From CAIJXB01 sp964455905 (GTDB taxonomy: Bacteria; Chlamydiota; Chlamydiia; Chlamydiales; Rhabdochlamydiaceae), in contig CAYVYN010000003.1 of assembly GCA_964455905.1 (NCBI GenBank), positions 240,308 to 304,307 on the forward strand: a stretch of DNA of 64,000 bases. Direction: 5' to 3'. How positions within the stretch are numbered: position 1 is the first letter of the stretch; the number at the start of each line of letters is the position of its first letter. The notes under the pieces are model-generated. The model did no database searches. It was not told the origin of the DNA and was given only the letters and a program-made list of their open reading frames with translations. Both the position numbers and the translations under genes were made by a program. This document shows, in pieces, positions 26,566 to 35,745 of the stretch.

Positions 26566-27518
26566 CTTAGTGCTGTTTCTAAAATTGTATCAAGAGAAGA
26601 GTGCTTAGGTGCCCAGTTGATCAGTTTTTTAGCGAGCTCTATATTAGCAATTAATGACGCCGGTTCTTGAATAGGTGGAGCTTTGACTATTTGTATTTTT
26701 TTTCCTGTTTTTTCTTGTAGTTTTGTTAATACGTCCAAAATGGTGTGACCTGTACCTGATCCTAAATTAATAGTCAGATTTGTCTTGTGCTTTTTCAGAA
26801 AATTAAGAGCGTCAATATGTCCTTTAGCTATGTCGCATACATGAATAAAGTCTCTTTGAGCTGTTTTGTCATGCGTAGGATGTTGTGTGTCAAAAAGCAC
26901 GAATTCCTTTTTTTTTCCTTGCGAAACTTGAATTAAAAGAGGAATCAGATGTGTTTCAGGCGTGTGCAGCTCTCCGATCTCTTTTTCTAGATCAGCACCG
27001 GCAACGTTAAAATATCGTAGATTAGCATATTGAGTAGGATGTGTTTTACAAAATGCTTCTATAAGCCTTTCGGAAGAAAATTTGGTTTGGGCATAGGGAG
27101 AGGTGGGCTCTAGCGGATCTGTTTCTTTTAAAGAGGCGTTTGGGTTGTTCTTATAGATAGAGGCGCTACTAGAAAATAAAAGGTAAGGGACAGGTGATTT
27201 GTTGATAGCTTCTAACAAAGTGGAGGTTCCTAGTAGGTTGTTAGTGAAATAGCTTTGGGACTCTTCTTTGCTAGCTCTTGCATTTGTATAGGACGCAAGA
27301 TGAAATATTGCAGTAGGCTGCAAGGTTTTTAATGTTGAAATAAGTAGCTGTAGATCTAAAACATTCCCTTTTATAAAAGGTCCGTACCTTACAGAGGAAA
27401 GATTGCCCGTTTCAAGAGAGTCATACGTAATAGGGTTGTATCCAGCCTGGGCTAGAGCCTTACAAAGGTGGCTTCCAATATACCCAGCGCCACCTATGAC
27501 TAAAACAGTATCGGCCAT
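26553..27518 (-). CDS. galE: UDP-glucose 4-epimerase
   Basis: The 321-residue extended short-chain dehydrogenase has the NAD-binding GGAGYIG at 9-15, the catalytic Ser region (FSSSASIY) at about 115-122 and Y142-x3-K146. GalE interconverts UDP-glucose and UDP-galactose (or the N-acetyl forms). The downstream NLRYFNVAGAD and INLGSGTGHTILDV blocks are also typical. It begins 1 bp after the sugar transferase stop. Together these two could supply and attach an activated sugar to a lipid carrier. Substrate specificity for UDP-GlcNAc cannot be excluded. Confidence 0.9.
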   Translation of the reverse strand: MADTVLVIGGAGYIGSHLCKALAQAGYNPITYDSLETGNLSSVRYGPFIKGNVLDLQLLISTLKTLQPTAIFHLASYTNARASKEESQSYFTNNLLGTSTLLEAINKSPVPYLLFSSSASIYKNNPNASLKETDPLEPTSPYAQTKFSSERLIEAFCKTHPTQYANLRYFNVAGADLEKEIGELHTPETHLIPLLIQVSQGKKKEFVLFDTQHPTHDKTAQRDFIHVCDIAKGHIDALNFLKKHKTNLTINLGSGTGHTILDVLTKLQEKTGKKIQIVKAPPIQEPASLIANIELAKKLINWAPKHSSLDTILETALRWHS

Positions 27519-27519
27519 G

Positions 27520-28143
27520 CTAAAAAGCTCCCTTAGGAAAAATCATAAGAGGCACTGTTTTGATAATAAGAAGCAGATCTAGACCAAACGATCTCGTATC
27601 AATATATTTTTCTTCGAGTTCTAAGCGTTCTTTATAAGATAGATTGTTCCTGCCTGAAGTTTGCCAAAGTCCTGTTAACCCAGGCCGGATCGAGAACATC
27701 TTTTCTCCTTTTTTTTCTAAAAATAGTTTAGCTTCCTCGTCTGTGATAGGCCTTGGTCCTACTATGCTTAAATCACCTTTTAATACATTCCAAAACTGGG
27801 GGAGTTCATCTAAAGAAGATTTTCTTAACCATTTACCTATTGCAGTGATCCGTCTATCATTTTTTAATTTATAACTATTTTTCCATTCCATCATAGCTTG
27901 AGGGCTTTCTTCTAAATGGAGCTTAAGAAGAGCTTCTGCTTCTTTGTCCATCGTACGAAATTTCCAACAAGTAAATGGTTTTTGATGGAGGCCTACTCGT
28001 TTACTGCCGTATAAGCAGGGACCTTTTGAGGTGCATTTAATTAATAAGGCGATGAAAAGGAATATAGGCCACCCAAAAATAAATACCAATAGACTAAAGC
28101 AAATGTCAAAAATCCTTTTTGGCTCAACTTGCTTAATAGACAT
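27520..28143 (-). CDS. Undecaprenyl-phosphate sugar phosphotransferase (bacterial sugar transferase family)
   Basis: The 207-residue protein is a short monotopic phosphoglycosyl transferase of the WcaJ/PglC superfamily. It has an N-terminal membrane helix or re-entrant segment (about 12-35), KFRTMDKEAE, the SSLDELPQFWNVLKGDLSIVGPRP signature (as SLDELPQFWNVL and SIVGPRP) and the C-terminal GLTGLWQTSGRN. These enzymes move a sugar phosphate from a UDP-sugar to undecaprenyl phosphate, starting polysaccharide or glycan assembly. It heads the operon with galE, with an AGGGAA site before the ATG. No glycosyltransferase or polymerase lies nearby, so the final glycan is unknown. Confidence 0.9.
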   Translation of the reverse strand: MSIKQVEPKRIFDICFSLLVFIFGWPIFLFIALLIKCTSKGPCLYGSKRVGLHQKPFTCWKFRTMDKEAEALLKLHLEESPQAMMEWKNSYKLKNDRRITAIGKWLRKSSLDELPQFWNVLKGDLSIVGPRPITDEEAKLFLEKKGEKMFSIRPGLTGLWQTSGRNNLSYKERLELEEKYIDTRSFGLDLLLIIKTVPLMIFPKGAF

Positions 28144-28439
28144 TTTTTAGTTCCCTGTGTTTTTTAACTAGGATTTTCAAGAAAATAAAGGAAAAGCGAA
28201 TTAATCGCAAAATATATTAAAACTTCCAAATGAATGTCTTTTGTTTGGCTTTTTTTATCGTGAATTTATGAGAATCTTTAGTAAAAGATGTTATTATAGA
28301 TCTTTATTTGTATTGATTTTTTTTATAGCTCTCTAAATCTATTTTACTTGAATTATTTCTGATGCTTTTTAAATTTTTAGTTGCTGTTTGAATGAGCTGA
28401 ATCAGAGGCGTTACTTGGATGAAATTTTCCGTATAGATC

Positions 28440-30359
28440 TTAGGCGTATTTACTTTCTTGGAGAGAAGTTATTAGGGAAAGGACATATTTGTGATCGAAT
28501 GGAATTAAAGGAAGGCATTTTTTGCAGGTTTCTTCTAGTTTTTTTATCAGCTCTTCTTGCGTGGTTTCAATATTTTTAAAGAAGAAAATATGCCATTTTA
28601 TAAAGCGATCGAAGGTAGACTCATCTTTTCTAGAAAAACAAGTAAACCACATGTACTTATATAACGTCCAGGTTCTGGCATTTAGCTCAGCCATGTAGAT
28701 TGTTGTAGAAGGGAATTTTTTTAAGAATTCTTGAGAGGTTTCGTATACAAAAGAAAAGTGATGGATAGACGTTCCTTCCCTATTCCATTTATCTTGAATC
28801 AGTTTAGCTAACGGAGTGTCTAGGCTAATAGAAATTGATCTACAGAGCATGTCCCCTTGTAAACACCATAGATGTATTTTCCTTTCTGATTCTTCCCATT
28901 TTTTGTGTTTTGTAAGTTCTTTTGCTTTTTTAAAAAACTCCACTGTTTCTTGCACGATAGTAGAAAAACTCTTTGATGGGGCATTAATTAAGATGTGAGC
29001 AATTTCTTCTTCAATTTTTTGTCCTATGCGGTAGGGGAGTTTTTCTAAAAATCCTTCACTTTCGCTTAATGTTTTCCAGATCACAATTTCTAACAGTTCT
29101 TTTTCTTTTTGGTTTAAGCAAGGAAGGTGGGAGGTGTTTTTGTATGCTTCATAAATAATAGATAGGATTTCTTCTTCGTTTGATCCTTTGACAAGCCAAA
29201 GCTCTGCAGAAATAAATGCATAGACACACTGTTCTAAATCTGGTTTTTCTAGCGTAGATGTCATACTTGCTTTGATTGCTTGATAGAAGATGCTTTTGTC
29301 TATGTTTTTCGGGAGCTGGCTAGCTAGCGCGTAGAGTGCTGTAAGTCTTCTGACTAGGTCTGGCAATTGAGGAGATGTAATCGTGTCCTTATAAAATGAG
29401 CTGTGCTTTTTGATAAAGTTGTGAATAGCTTCTTTTTGTTCTGTAAAAAAAAGAATGTGAAAAGAGGAAGAGGCATAAAGTTTCTCTGCTAATATAGCAA
29501 AGATACTGCAAGTTAAGGTCTCACCAGAAGAAAGATTTGGTAGGTCATGTAGCGCTTGAAGAGCTTCTTTAGTTTTATGTTCTAGGTCTAGCATTCCTAT
29601 GTAGGGATGTTTTGCGGTTGTCTCTAAGATCGTTTTTACGATCAGACTATCTATTTGATCAAAGTCGTCGTAAGGGGTTTTAAAGCCAGAAAGAGGATAG
29701 GTATTCAAAAGGTGTTTTTGCAAAGACCAAACAGTTTGAGTGAGAAGGTCTATCTTGGGTTTTGTGCCTTCTAACGTAGCAATGCATTCGCTCATTTTAG
29801 AAGCAATTTGATGGGCAAATTGATAGGGATTTAAAAAAGAAAGAGCCTTTTGCTGGAAGTATTGTTTTAGGTTTTCTTGGATGAAGAAGTTGACGTTTAA
29901 TTTTCCGTCAGGACCAATTGCTCCGGCTTTATCTTGGATTTGTTGTGTGTAAAAAAGCACTTTTTCCCAGATTTTTTTTACAGCTGTGACACCTAATCTA
30001 TATTGAGGGAATTTTTTTTGAAACTCTGGCGTGATTTTTTTTAACAGTTCTTCTTGTAGTTTGAGAGTCCATTTTTGGACAATCCCTCCTTCTTTGGTGG
30101 AAGAGCGCTCTGTTTGTTGTATTTCTTTTTTAATTTTATCAGATAAAAATAAGCTTAAATTAGAATAAGGATCATGGAAGTCTGGAGATTCATCGACAGG
30201 GTGAAGGAAACTTTGAGAAAGATGGTTTTTTTTTCGGTTCAAGGAGTAGGATGATGGAGTAGAAAAGAGACTGTTTTCTGTCGTCTTTGCCCAGAAATTA
30301 TTGGAATAATTATCAGAAGAATTGTCTGGTGAAGGTTCTGTCGTGAGCTTTTTAGGCAT
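28440..30359 (-). CDS. Hypothetical large helical protein
   Basis: The product is about 639 residues from ATG 30359 (AAGGGG close upstream); an in-frame TTG at 30422 is less likely. The first 90 residues are Ser/Asn-rich and probably disordered, and the rest is alpha-helical with many Lys/Glu pairs and no membrane segment. It resembles nothing I know. It follows the PP2C gene 31860-30481 on the same strand, with a 121-bp gap from that stop to this ATG. The pairing with a eukaryote-type phosphatase and the disordered head suggest a host-directed protein. That is inference. Confidence 0.75.
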   Translation of the reverse strand: MPKKLTTEPSPDNSSDNYSNNFWAKTTENSLFSTPSSYSLNRKKNHLSQSFLHPVDESPDFHDPYSNLSLFLSDKIKKEIQQTERSSTKEGGIVQKWTLKLQEELLKKITPEFQKKFPQYRLGVTAVKKIWEKVLFYTQQIQDKAGAIGPDGKLNVNFFIQENLKQYFQQKALSFLNPYQFAHQIASKMSECIATLEGTKPKIDLLTQTVWSLQKHLLNTYPLSGFKTPYDDFDQIDSLIVKTILETTAKHPYIGMLDLEHKTKEALQALHDLPNLSSGETLTCSIFAILAEKLYASSSFHILFFTEQKEAIHNFIKKHSSFYKDTITSPQLPDLVRRLTALYALASQLPKNIDKSIFYQAIKASMTSTLEKPDLEQCVYAFISAELWLVKGSNEEEILSIIYEAYKNTSHLPCLNQKEKELLEIVIWKTLSESEGFLEKLPYRIGQKIEEEIAHILINAPSKSFSTIVQETVEFFKKAKELTKHKKWEESERKIHLWCLQGDMLCRSISISLDTPLAKLIQDKWNREGTSIHHFSFVYETSQEFLKKFPSTTIYMAELNARTWTLYKYMWFTCFSRKDESTFDRFIKWHIFFFKNIETTQEELIKKLEETCKKCLPLIPFDHKYVLSLITSLQESKYA

Positions 30360-30480
30360 TTCCCCTTGCTTCCTTGTAAAGGTTTTTTTAAAAAACGCTT
30401 TGTTTGATCCATTGTCTATCAAAAAAATGATTTAGGGTCAAAGTTTTTATTTAAAAAATTGCTTTTTTTTAAATCCTTTT

Positions 30481-31860
30481 TCAAGGGAAGTATTCGTAGG
30501 GTGATGTGCGTTTTTTGAGAGTCCGTAATGCGCAAAGATCAATTTTTAAAACAAGTACGGAGACGTTATCAAAATCATCTGCCAATTGGGCCGAATAAAC
30601 AAGGTTTTCCGCTATTTTTTGAGGGTCTTTACTTTTGTCTTGGCAAACAGCTTCAGCTACTTGATTTGTTTTAGCTTCGATCCAAAGGCCATCAGAGGCG
30701 TGAACTAAAAAACAGGCGTCTTCTTGCCAAAAAGAGTTGGATAGTGAAATTTTTGTGATTTTGGGCCTAGAGCTTATTCCTGCTTGGCAGTCAGATTTGC
30801 CAATGTCTCGAGCAGGTTGAAGGCTGCCATTGACTCTTGTGTTACGTACAAAACCACCACGTTTCCAAATGCTTTTTTCAAACGAATTTGATGTGTTGAT
30901 TTCTCTTTGTTTAAATCGGCTTTCAGCTCTAGTAAATTCTTCTTCCGTTAAGTGTAGAGGGAAATTAAACTTTGCTAGCATATCTTCGCTGAGTTGGATT
31001 GTTTTTTCGGAGCTTGCTATAAAAGATCTTGAGTCACCAAGGTTAGCGAGCCAAAGATCTTCCCCATCTATGAGTAAAGAAAAAGAGGCAGTTGTGCCGG
31101 CTTGTATGTTGATTTCGCGTAATTCATCGCTTAATTTAACGCAGCTTAGCTTTAAAGCATTCCAAATCACCCGACTAGAAAGGGTTCTATTGTTTTCTAG
31201 TTTCTCTAAAAAAAAAGAGAGTTGTTGTGACAGTGTTAAGGGAAGGTAGCCTTGCATATAAGCAGCTGCTTTGGATCCTTTGTGACCGTCAAACACTCCA
31301 GTAAGAAGTAGCTGATGAGTTAAGCCCTCTAATGTTCTTATAGTAAAATACGAGGTGACAAGCCTGTCTTCTTGAGTAGGTTTAGATCCTTTTGCTTGGC
31401 AGGTTCCTATAGAGATGGCTAGGTTTTCGGATGTCGGATGAATTGCTTTTGTAAAAAGGATTGTTTCATCCGCTTTTTGATATCTAAAAGCCGTATTTGG
31501 TTGGTGTTGTTGTAACGAGCGATGGTTCTCGGCCATTTGTAATTGTTTTTTGATTTTTTTTTCAATCAGGCAGGGATCTGTTACTACTCGGTTTTCTCTT
31601 GGCCTGATAACAAGCCATTTTCTTGCATGTTCGTAAAGACGTGTTTCTTCAAAAGAAACAGAAGACCTTCTTCGTAGAAAGAGATAACTTTCCTGCATTT
31701 CTTTAAAAAAAACATGTAGATTGTCCAATATAACTAAGGGTAGTTCTTCTTCATTTAATGAATTTTTAAAATATGTGAAAACTTTTACTGTTCGGTCAAG
31801 GTTTTCTCGGTGGAAAGCTAAGGGAGGTTCTATTCGTAAGTAATTAAGGGTGCTGAGCAT
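30481..31860 (-). CDS. Eukaryotic-type PP2C Ser/Thr phosphatase with N-terminal extension
   Basis: The 459-residue protein has an N-terminal extension of about 145 residues without a known domain, then a PP2C (PPM) catalytic domain. Motifs: PTQEDR at 161-166, GVFDGHKG at 188-195 (metal-binding Asp), GTTASFSLLI, LWLANLGDSRSFI, a DGLW motif and DDFDNVSVLVL with the last metal ligand. PPM phosphatases use two Mn/Mg ions to dephosphorylate Ser/Thr. It lies 31 bp downstream of the ABC ATPase gene and may be in that operon. It is more eukaryote-like and longer than the second PP2C at 50115. Substrate unknown; secretion is possible. Confidence 0.88.
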   Translation of the reverse strand: MLSTLNYLRIEPPLAFHRENLDRTVKVFTYFKNSLNEEELPLVILDNLHVFFKEMQESYLFLRRRSSVSFEETRLYEHARKWLVIRPRENRVVTDPCLIEKKIKKQLQMAENHRSLQQHQPNTAFRYQKADETILFTKAIHPTSENLAISIGTCQAKGSKPTQEDRLVTSYFTIRTLEGLTHQLLLTGVFDGHKGSKAAAYMQGYLPLTLSQQLSFFLEKLENNRTLSSRVIWNALKLSCVKLSDELREINIQAGTTASFSLLIDGEDLWLANLGDSRSFIASSEKTIQLSEDMLAKFNFPLHLTEEEFTRAESRFKQREINTSNSFEKSIWKRGGFVRNTRVNGSLQPARDIGKSDCQAGISSRPKITKISLSNSFWQEDACFLVHASDGLWIEAKTNQVAEAVCQDKSKDPQKIAENLVYSAQLADDFDNVSVLVLKIDLCALRTLKKRTSPYEYFP

Positions 31861-31891
31861 GAAATTCCTTTTTGATGTAATAGTAAAGTAG

Positions 31892-33655
31892 TTAGTTTAC
31901 TAGATGGCAAGACACAAATCTTCCAGGTAAGACTTCTTTATATAGGGGGGGCGTTTCGCGGCATATTGTTTCAGCAAAAGGACACCTAGAAGCAAAAGCA
32001 CACCCTCTTGTTTTTTCAAGGGGATTCGGAATTTCTCCTTCTAAAATGATTTTAGCGCGTTTTTTTTCTATCTTGGGATCAGCTACAGGGATGGCTGAAA
32101 TCAGTGCTTTGGTATAGGGGTGTAAAGGGTTTTTATAAATATCTTCAGTTTTTCCTAGCTCTACTATATTTCCAAGATATAAGACGGCAAGCCTTGTAGC
32201 GAGGGATTGAACAGCTCTAAGGTCATGGGATATGAACAAGATCGTTAATTTAATTTCTTTTTGCAGCTTTTGAAGAAGCTCCAGTATTTGCGTTCCAGTT
32301 ATGTGATCAAGAGCAGAAATAGGTTCATCACAAATTAGTAACTTAGGATTTAGCGATAAGGCTCTAGCAATACCAATACGTTGTCGTTGGCCTCCACTTA
32401 ATTCGTGAGGAAATCGGCGTAAATAAGAGCTAGGTAGATGAACAAGAGCAAGTAGGTTCGTAATTGTTTCTATTGAAAAAGGCTTTTTATGGATAATGAA
32501 AGGTTCTTTTAAAATGTTTTCTATATTCATTCTGGGGTTTAAAGAAGAATACGGGTCTTGAAAAATCATCTGTATATTTTTACTTTTTGTTTGGCGATCT
32601 AAAGACTCTAGGATTTCATTTTCAAAAAAAATAGTTCCGCTTGTGTTTTTTTCAAGGCTAGCTAGGATTTTTCCAAACGTCGATTTTCCTGAGCCGCTTT
32701 CTCCGATAAGGCCTAGGGTTTCTCCTTTAACAATAGATAGATCAATTCCTCTCAGGGCTTTTAAAGTGCCGATTTTCGAAGGGAACTCTTTGGTTAGCTG
32801 CTTGATTGTAAGGAGTGGGTGCGTCTTTTGACTTGGCGATGAGTTTATTGGAGAGAATTGTCGATCTAATTTAGGAGTTTTTTCAATGAGCTGTTTTGTA
32901 TAGGGGTGTTTAGGTTCGTAGAAAATTTCTTCTACAGAGCCGGATTCTACTATCTTACCTTGTTGCATCACAAGTACTCTGTCACAAAAACCCGCAACAA
33001 TACTAAGATCATGAGTGATGAGTAAAATACTCATTTCAGTTTTTTTTTGTGCTGATTTAATTAAGGATAAAACTTGTGCCTGAATAGTTACATCAAGTGC
33101 TGTAGTTGGTTCGTCAGCGATAAGTAGTTTTGGATTTGTGATAAGGGCCATTGCAATCATGACTCTTTGTCTCATTCCCCCACTTAAGGTATGGGGGTAT
33201 TCTTTAATTCTATGTGAAGCCCCCGTTACGCCGATCTCGTTTAGTAGTTTGGTAACTAAAGACTCTGCTGCTTTTTTACTTGTTTTAGGGTGTAGCTTTA
33301 AATAACTTTCTAGGATTTGTTTGCCGATTTTCATAGTAGGATTTAAAGAACTCATCGGATCTTGGAAGATCATGCTTATCTCTTTTCCTCGTACTAATTG
33401 CATCTGTTTTTCTCGTAACTGGAGTAGGTTGACTCCTTCAAAGAAGATTTCGCCGTTTAGTTTGGTTGTTTCTTTAGGCAAAAGACGCAGCAAAGACTTT
33501 GCTATAGCACTTTTCCCCGATCCAGTTTCTCCGACAAGGGCTATAATTTCTCCTTTTTTTATAGAGAATGATACTCCTTGAACAGCTTCATGCAGGGTTT
33601 GGCCTTTGTCTATGAAACCAATATCTAAGTTTTTTACTTTAATGAGATTTTCCAT
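31892..33655 (-). CDS. Fused double ABC ATPase of a peptide transporter (DppD-DppF type)
   Basis: The 587-residue protein holds two complete ATPase domains. The first has Walker A GETGSGKS at 42-49, signature LSGGMRQR (about 158) and Walker B LLIADEP. The second has GESGSGKS (about 324), LSGGQRQR and LLICDEP. Both end with the oligopeptide-type C-terminal extension (HPYTK, then a Cys-containing CAFASRCPFAE motif near 555). It energises uptake of peptides or related solutes with the two permeases upstream, whose reading frames touch it by 1 bp. The fused arrangement recalls YejF/GsiA, while Chlamydia Opp/Dpp ATPases are usually separate genes. Confidence 0.93.
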   Translation of the reverse strand: MENLIKVKNLDIGFIDKGQTLHEAVQGVSFSIKKGEIIALVGETGSGKSAIAKSLLRLLPKETTKLNGEIFFEGVNLLQLREKQMQLVRGKEISMIFQDPMSSLNPTMKIGKQILESYLKLHPKTSKKAAESLVTKLLNEIGVTGASHRIKEYPHTLSGGMRQRVMIAMALITNPKLLIADEPTTALDVTIQAQVLSLIKSAQKKTEMSILLITHDLSIVAGFCDRVLVMQQGKIVESGSVEEIFYEPKHPYTKQLIEKTPKLDRQFSPINSSPSQKTHPLLTIKQLTKEFPSKIGTLKALRGIDLSIVKGETLGLIGESGSGKSTFGKILASLEKNTSGTIFFENEILESLDRQTKSKNIQMIFQDPYSSLNPRMNIENILKEPFIIHKKPFSIETITNLLALVHLPSSYLRRFPHELSGGQRQRIGIARALSLNPKLLICDEPISALDHITGTQILELLQKLQKEIKLTILFISHDLRAVQSLATRLAVLYLGNIVELGKTEDIYKNPLHPYTKALISAIPVADPKIEKKRAKIILEGEIPNPLEKTRGCAFASRCPFAETICRETPPLYKEVLPGRFVSCHLVN

Positions 33656-34500
33656 TAGACGGACCGGGAATCAAAAGCATTACGAAGGCCTTCGCTAATT
33701 AAAGAAAAACAAAGGATGAGAACTGTAATAAACCCAGCTGGAAAAAACAATCTCCAAGGATACGCTTTAAGCGCAGTTAATCCATCATTTGCCATTGTTC
33801 CAAGACTTGCAATGGGCGCTTGAACACCGAGCCCTAAAAAGCTTAAAAATGCTTCAGCAAAGATAGCCGACGGAATCGTTAGCGTAATTGTTACAAGGAT
33901 TTGGTTTAAACAGTTGGGAATAAGATGTGAAAAAAGGATTCTTTTATTACTAGCTCCAAGCGCTTTAGCTGCTTTGACAAAGTCTAGTTGTTTTACTTGT
34001 AAAATACGACTTCGTACGATACGAGCCATACCAATCCATCCTGTAAAAGTCAGGGCAACTAAAATAGATAGCAAGCTTGGCCCAATAATTACTGAAAGTA
34101 AAATGACAACAAGAAGATAAGGAATAGAGTAGAGTATATCCATGAGGCGCATAAGAAATTCTTCGGTCTTACCTCCAATCATAGCCGCAAAGGCTCCAAA
34201 TAGAACACCAATAATAAGATCTATAAGAGAGGCCCCAACCCCCACAAATAAAGAGATGCGAGTACCCCACCAAATTCGCGTGAAGATATCTCGGCCGAGT
34301 TCGTCACTACCAAACCAAAAAGTGGAACAAGGGGGGGTGTTTTTTAATGGTAAATGTGTTTCATAGTAAGTATATGGGGTCAGTAACGGGCCAATAAGCG
34401 CAAAAAATATTAATAAAAGCAAAGTGAACATGCTTAAAACGCACAGTTTGTTTTTCCAGAAAACTTTAGAGGGGCTCGAGAGGTTTATCGAAGGTTCCAT
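33655..34500 (-). CDS. Peptide ABC transporter permease, DppC/OppC type
   Basis: The 281-residue protein has about six membrane helices and the EAA-type cytoplasmic loop (VKAAKALGASNKRILFSHLIPN, in part KALGASNKRILFSHLIPN) that contacts the ATPase. The N-terminal region with PPCSTFWFGSDELGRDIF is characteristic of DppC/OppC permeases. It overlaps its neighbours by a single base on each side, so the three transporter genes form one operon read downward. Substrate could be di- or oligopeptides. No binding protein is encoded nearby. Confidence 0.94.
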   Translation of the reverse strand: MEPSINLSSPSKVFWKNKLCVLSMFTLLLLIFFALIGPLLTPYTYYETHLPLKNTPPCSTFWFGSDELGRDIFTRIWWGTRISLFVGVGASLIDLIIGVLFGAFAAMIGGKTEEFLMRLMDILYSIPYLLVVILLSVIIGPSLLSILVALTFTGWIGMARIVRSRILQVKQLDFVKAAKALGASNKRILFSHLIPNCLNQILVTITLTIPSAIFAEAFLSFLGLGVQAPIASLGTMANDGLTALKAYPWRLFFPAGFITVLILCFSLISEGLRNAFDSRSV

Positions 34501-35456
34501 TAAAAAAGATCCAATTCATGTTCTTTTGCGATCCTAGGATCTAAAAAGGTCGAAAATAGGTCAACAATAAACACACACGCCATTAAGATTGCACTGTAAA
34601 AGATAGTTGTCCCCATAATTACAGTATAATCTCGATTCATGATGCTTAAAACAAACCATTGCCCGAGGCCTGGGATGCCAAAGATTTTTTCTACTGCAAA
34701 TCCTCCCGTTAAAATTGATGCTGTTAAAGGTCCTAGATAAGCAGCAACAGGAATGAAAGCATTTTTTAACACATGAACTCGTAATACTTGAAAAGCAGAA
34801 AGCCCTTTTGCTTGAGCTGTGAGGATATAGTCTTGCTTTAGTACTTCAAGTATATTGGCCCTAGAGAGTCTGGCGATGAAGGAAGTTGGTAGTGCCGCTA
34901 AAGAAAGAGCGGGGAGAACTGATTGCATAAAGGATCCCCACCTTGCGACAGGGAAAAAATTTAGTTTCATTGCAAAGATGTATTGCAATAAAGTTGCAAG
35001 TAAAAAGCTGGGGATAGATAGCCCTAAGGTGGAAAAAATGATGATGGCTTTATCTTGCCATTTACTTTGTTTTAAAGCAGAAAAGGATCCAAGAGTAAGG
35101 CCTACTGCAATCGATAGAAAAAGAGCTTCGAGTCCAAGAATAAGGGAAACAGGAAATCCTTCTAAGATAATTTCAGATACCGCTCTTCCTTGGTATTTTA
35201 AAGAAGGTCCTAGGTCAAAGAGACAAATTCCTTTAAGGTAAGCGATATATTGAAAAAATAGAGGCTTATCTAACCCGAAGTAAGCTCGCATAGATTGTAA
35301 AATTTCTTCTGGTAAAGCTTTATCTTGAGTGAAGGGATCTCCCGGAATCGCATGCATCAAAAAAAATGTGATTGTAATTACAAAAAAAAGAGAAATTCCA
35401 AAAAGAAACAGCTTTCTGGTTAAAAAAACAAACGTATTTAAGAGTCTTCTTTGCAT
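34500..35456 (-). CDS. Peptide ABC transporter permease, DppB/OppB type
   Basis: The 318-residue protein has six membrane helices, the N-terminal FLMHAIPGDPF motif typical of OppB/DppB, and the cytoplasmic loop LSRANILEVLKQDYILTAQAKGLS that docks the ATPase (core: DYILTAQAKGLS). It is the first gene of the transporter operon, starting opposite the divergent AAA gene. The interval 35457-35745 therefore contains both promoters. A solute-binding protein, usually first in such operons, is missing here. Confidence 0.94.
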   Translation of the reverse strand: MQRRLLNTFVFLTRKLFLFGISLFFVITITFFLMHAIPGDPFTQDKALPEEILQSMRAYFGLDKPLFFQYIAYLKGICLFDLGPSLKYQGRAVSEIILEGFPVSLILGLEALFLSIAVGLTLGSFSALKQSKWQDKAIIIFSTLGLSIPSFLLATLLQYIFAMKLNFFPVARWGSFMQSVLPALSLAALPTSFIARLSRANILEVLKQDYILTAQAKGLSAFQVLRVHVLKNAFIPVAAYLGPLTASILTGGFAVEKIFGIPGLGQWFVLSIMNRDYTVIMGTTIFYSAILMACVFIVDLFSTFLDPRIAKEHELDLF

Positions 35457-35687
35457 GATTTTTTATGCTAAATGTGTTTTTTGTAATATAGCATGGAGTA
35501 TTTCTTAGTGTACAGGTGTTTTTGTTTTCTAGTGATTTAATTTTTAATTACGATAACCAAGCGGAAACAGAAAGTAGTTGAGGTCAAGTGAAAAGTTTAA
35601 TAGAAAATTATTATAAATAAAATGAAACGGTGTTAGTGGTAATTGTTTAGATGCCTTGTTGTTTATGTTGAATATTTATGTTTTTTT

Positions 35688-35716
35688 TTGACACCGTTGT
35701 GGTTTTTTAGTATAAT
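35688..35716 (+). promoter_or_regulatory. Perfect consensus housekeeping-type promoter of the AAA gene
   Basis: TTGACA (35688-35693), a 17-base spacer and TATAAT (35711-35716) match the sigma-70 consensus at all twelve positions. The predicted start of transcription (about 35723) leaves a short leader with GAGG (35737-35740) before the TTG start codon. Such a perfect promoter is unusual in this AT-rich genome and implies strong expression. Confidence 0.85.
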
Positions 35717-35745
35717 TATCCCTCGTCTTTTACTTTGAGGTTTTT

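Noticed and set aside
28388..28579. 63-codon plus-strand frame before the large helical protein
   Set aside because: It overlaps the 3' end of the minus-strand gene and shows no ribosome-binding site or conserved feature.
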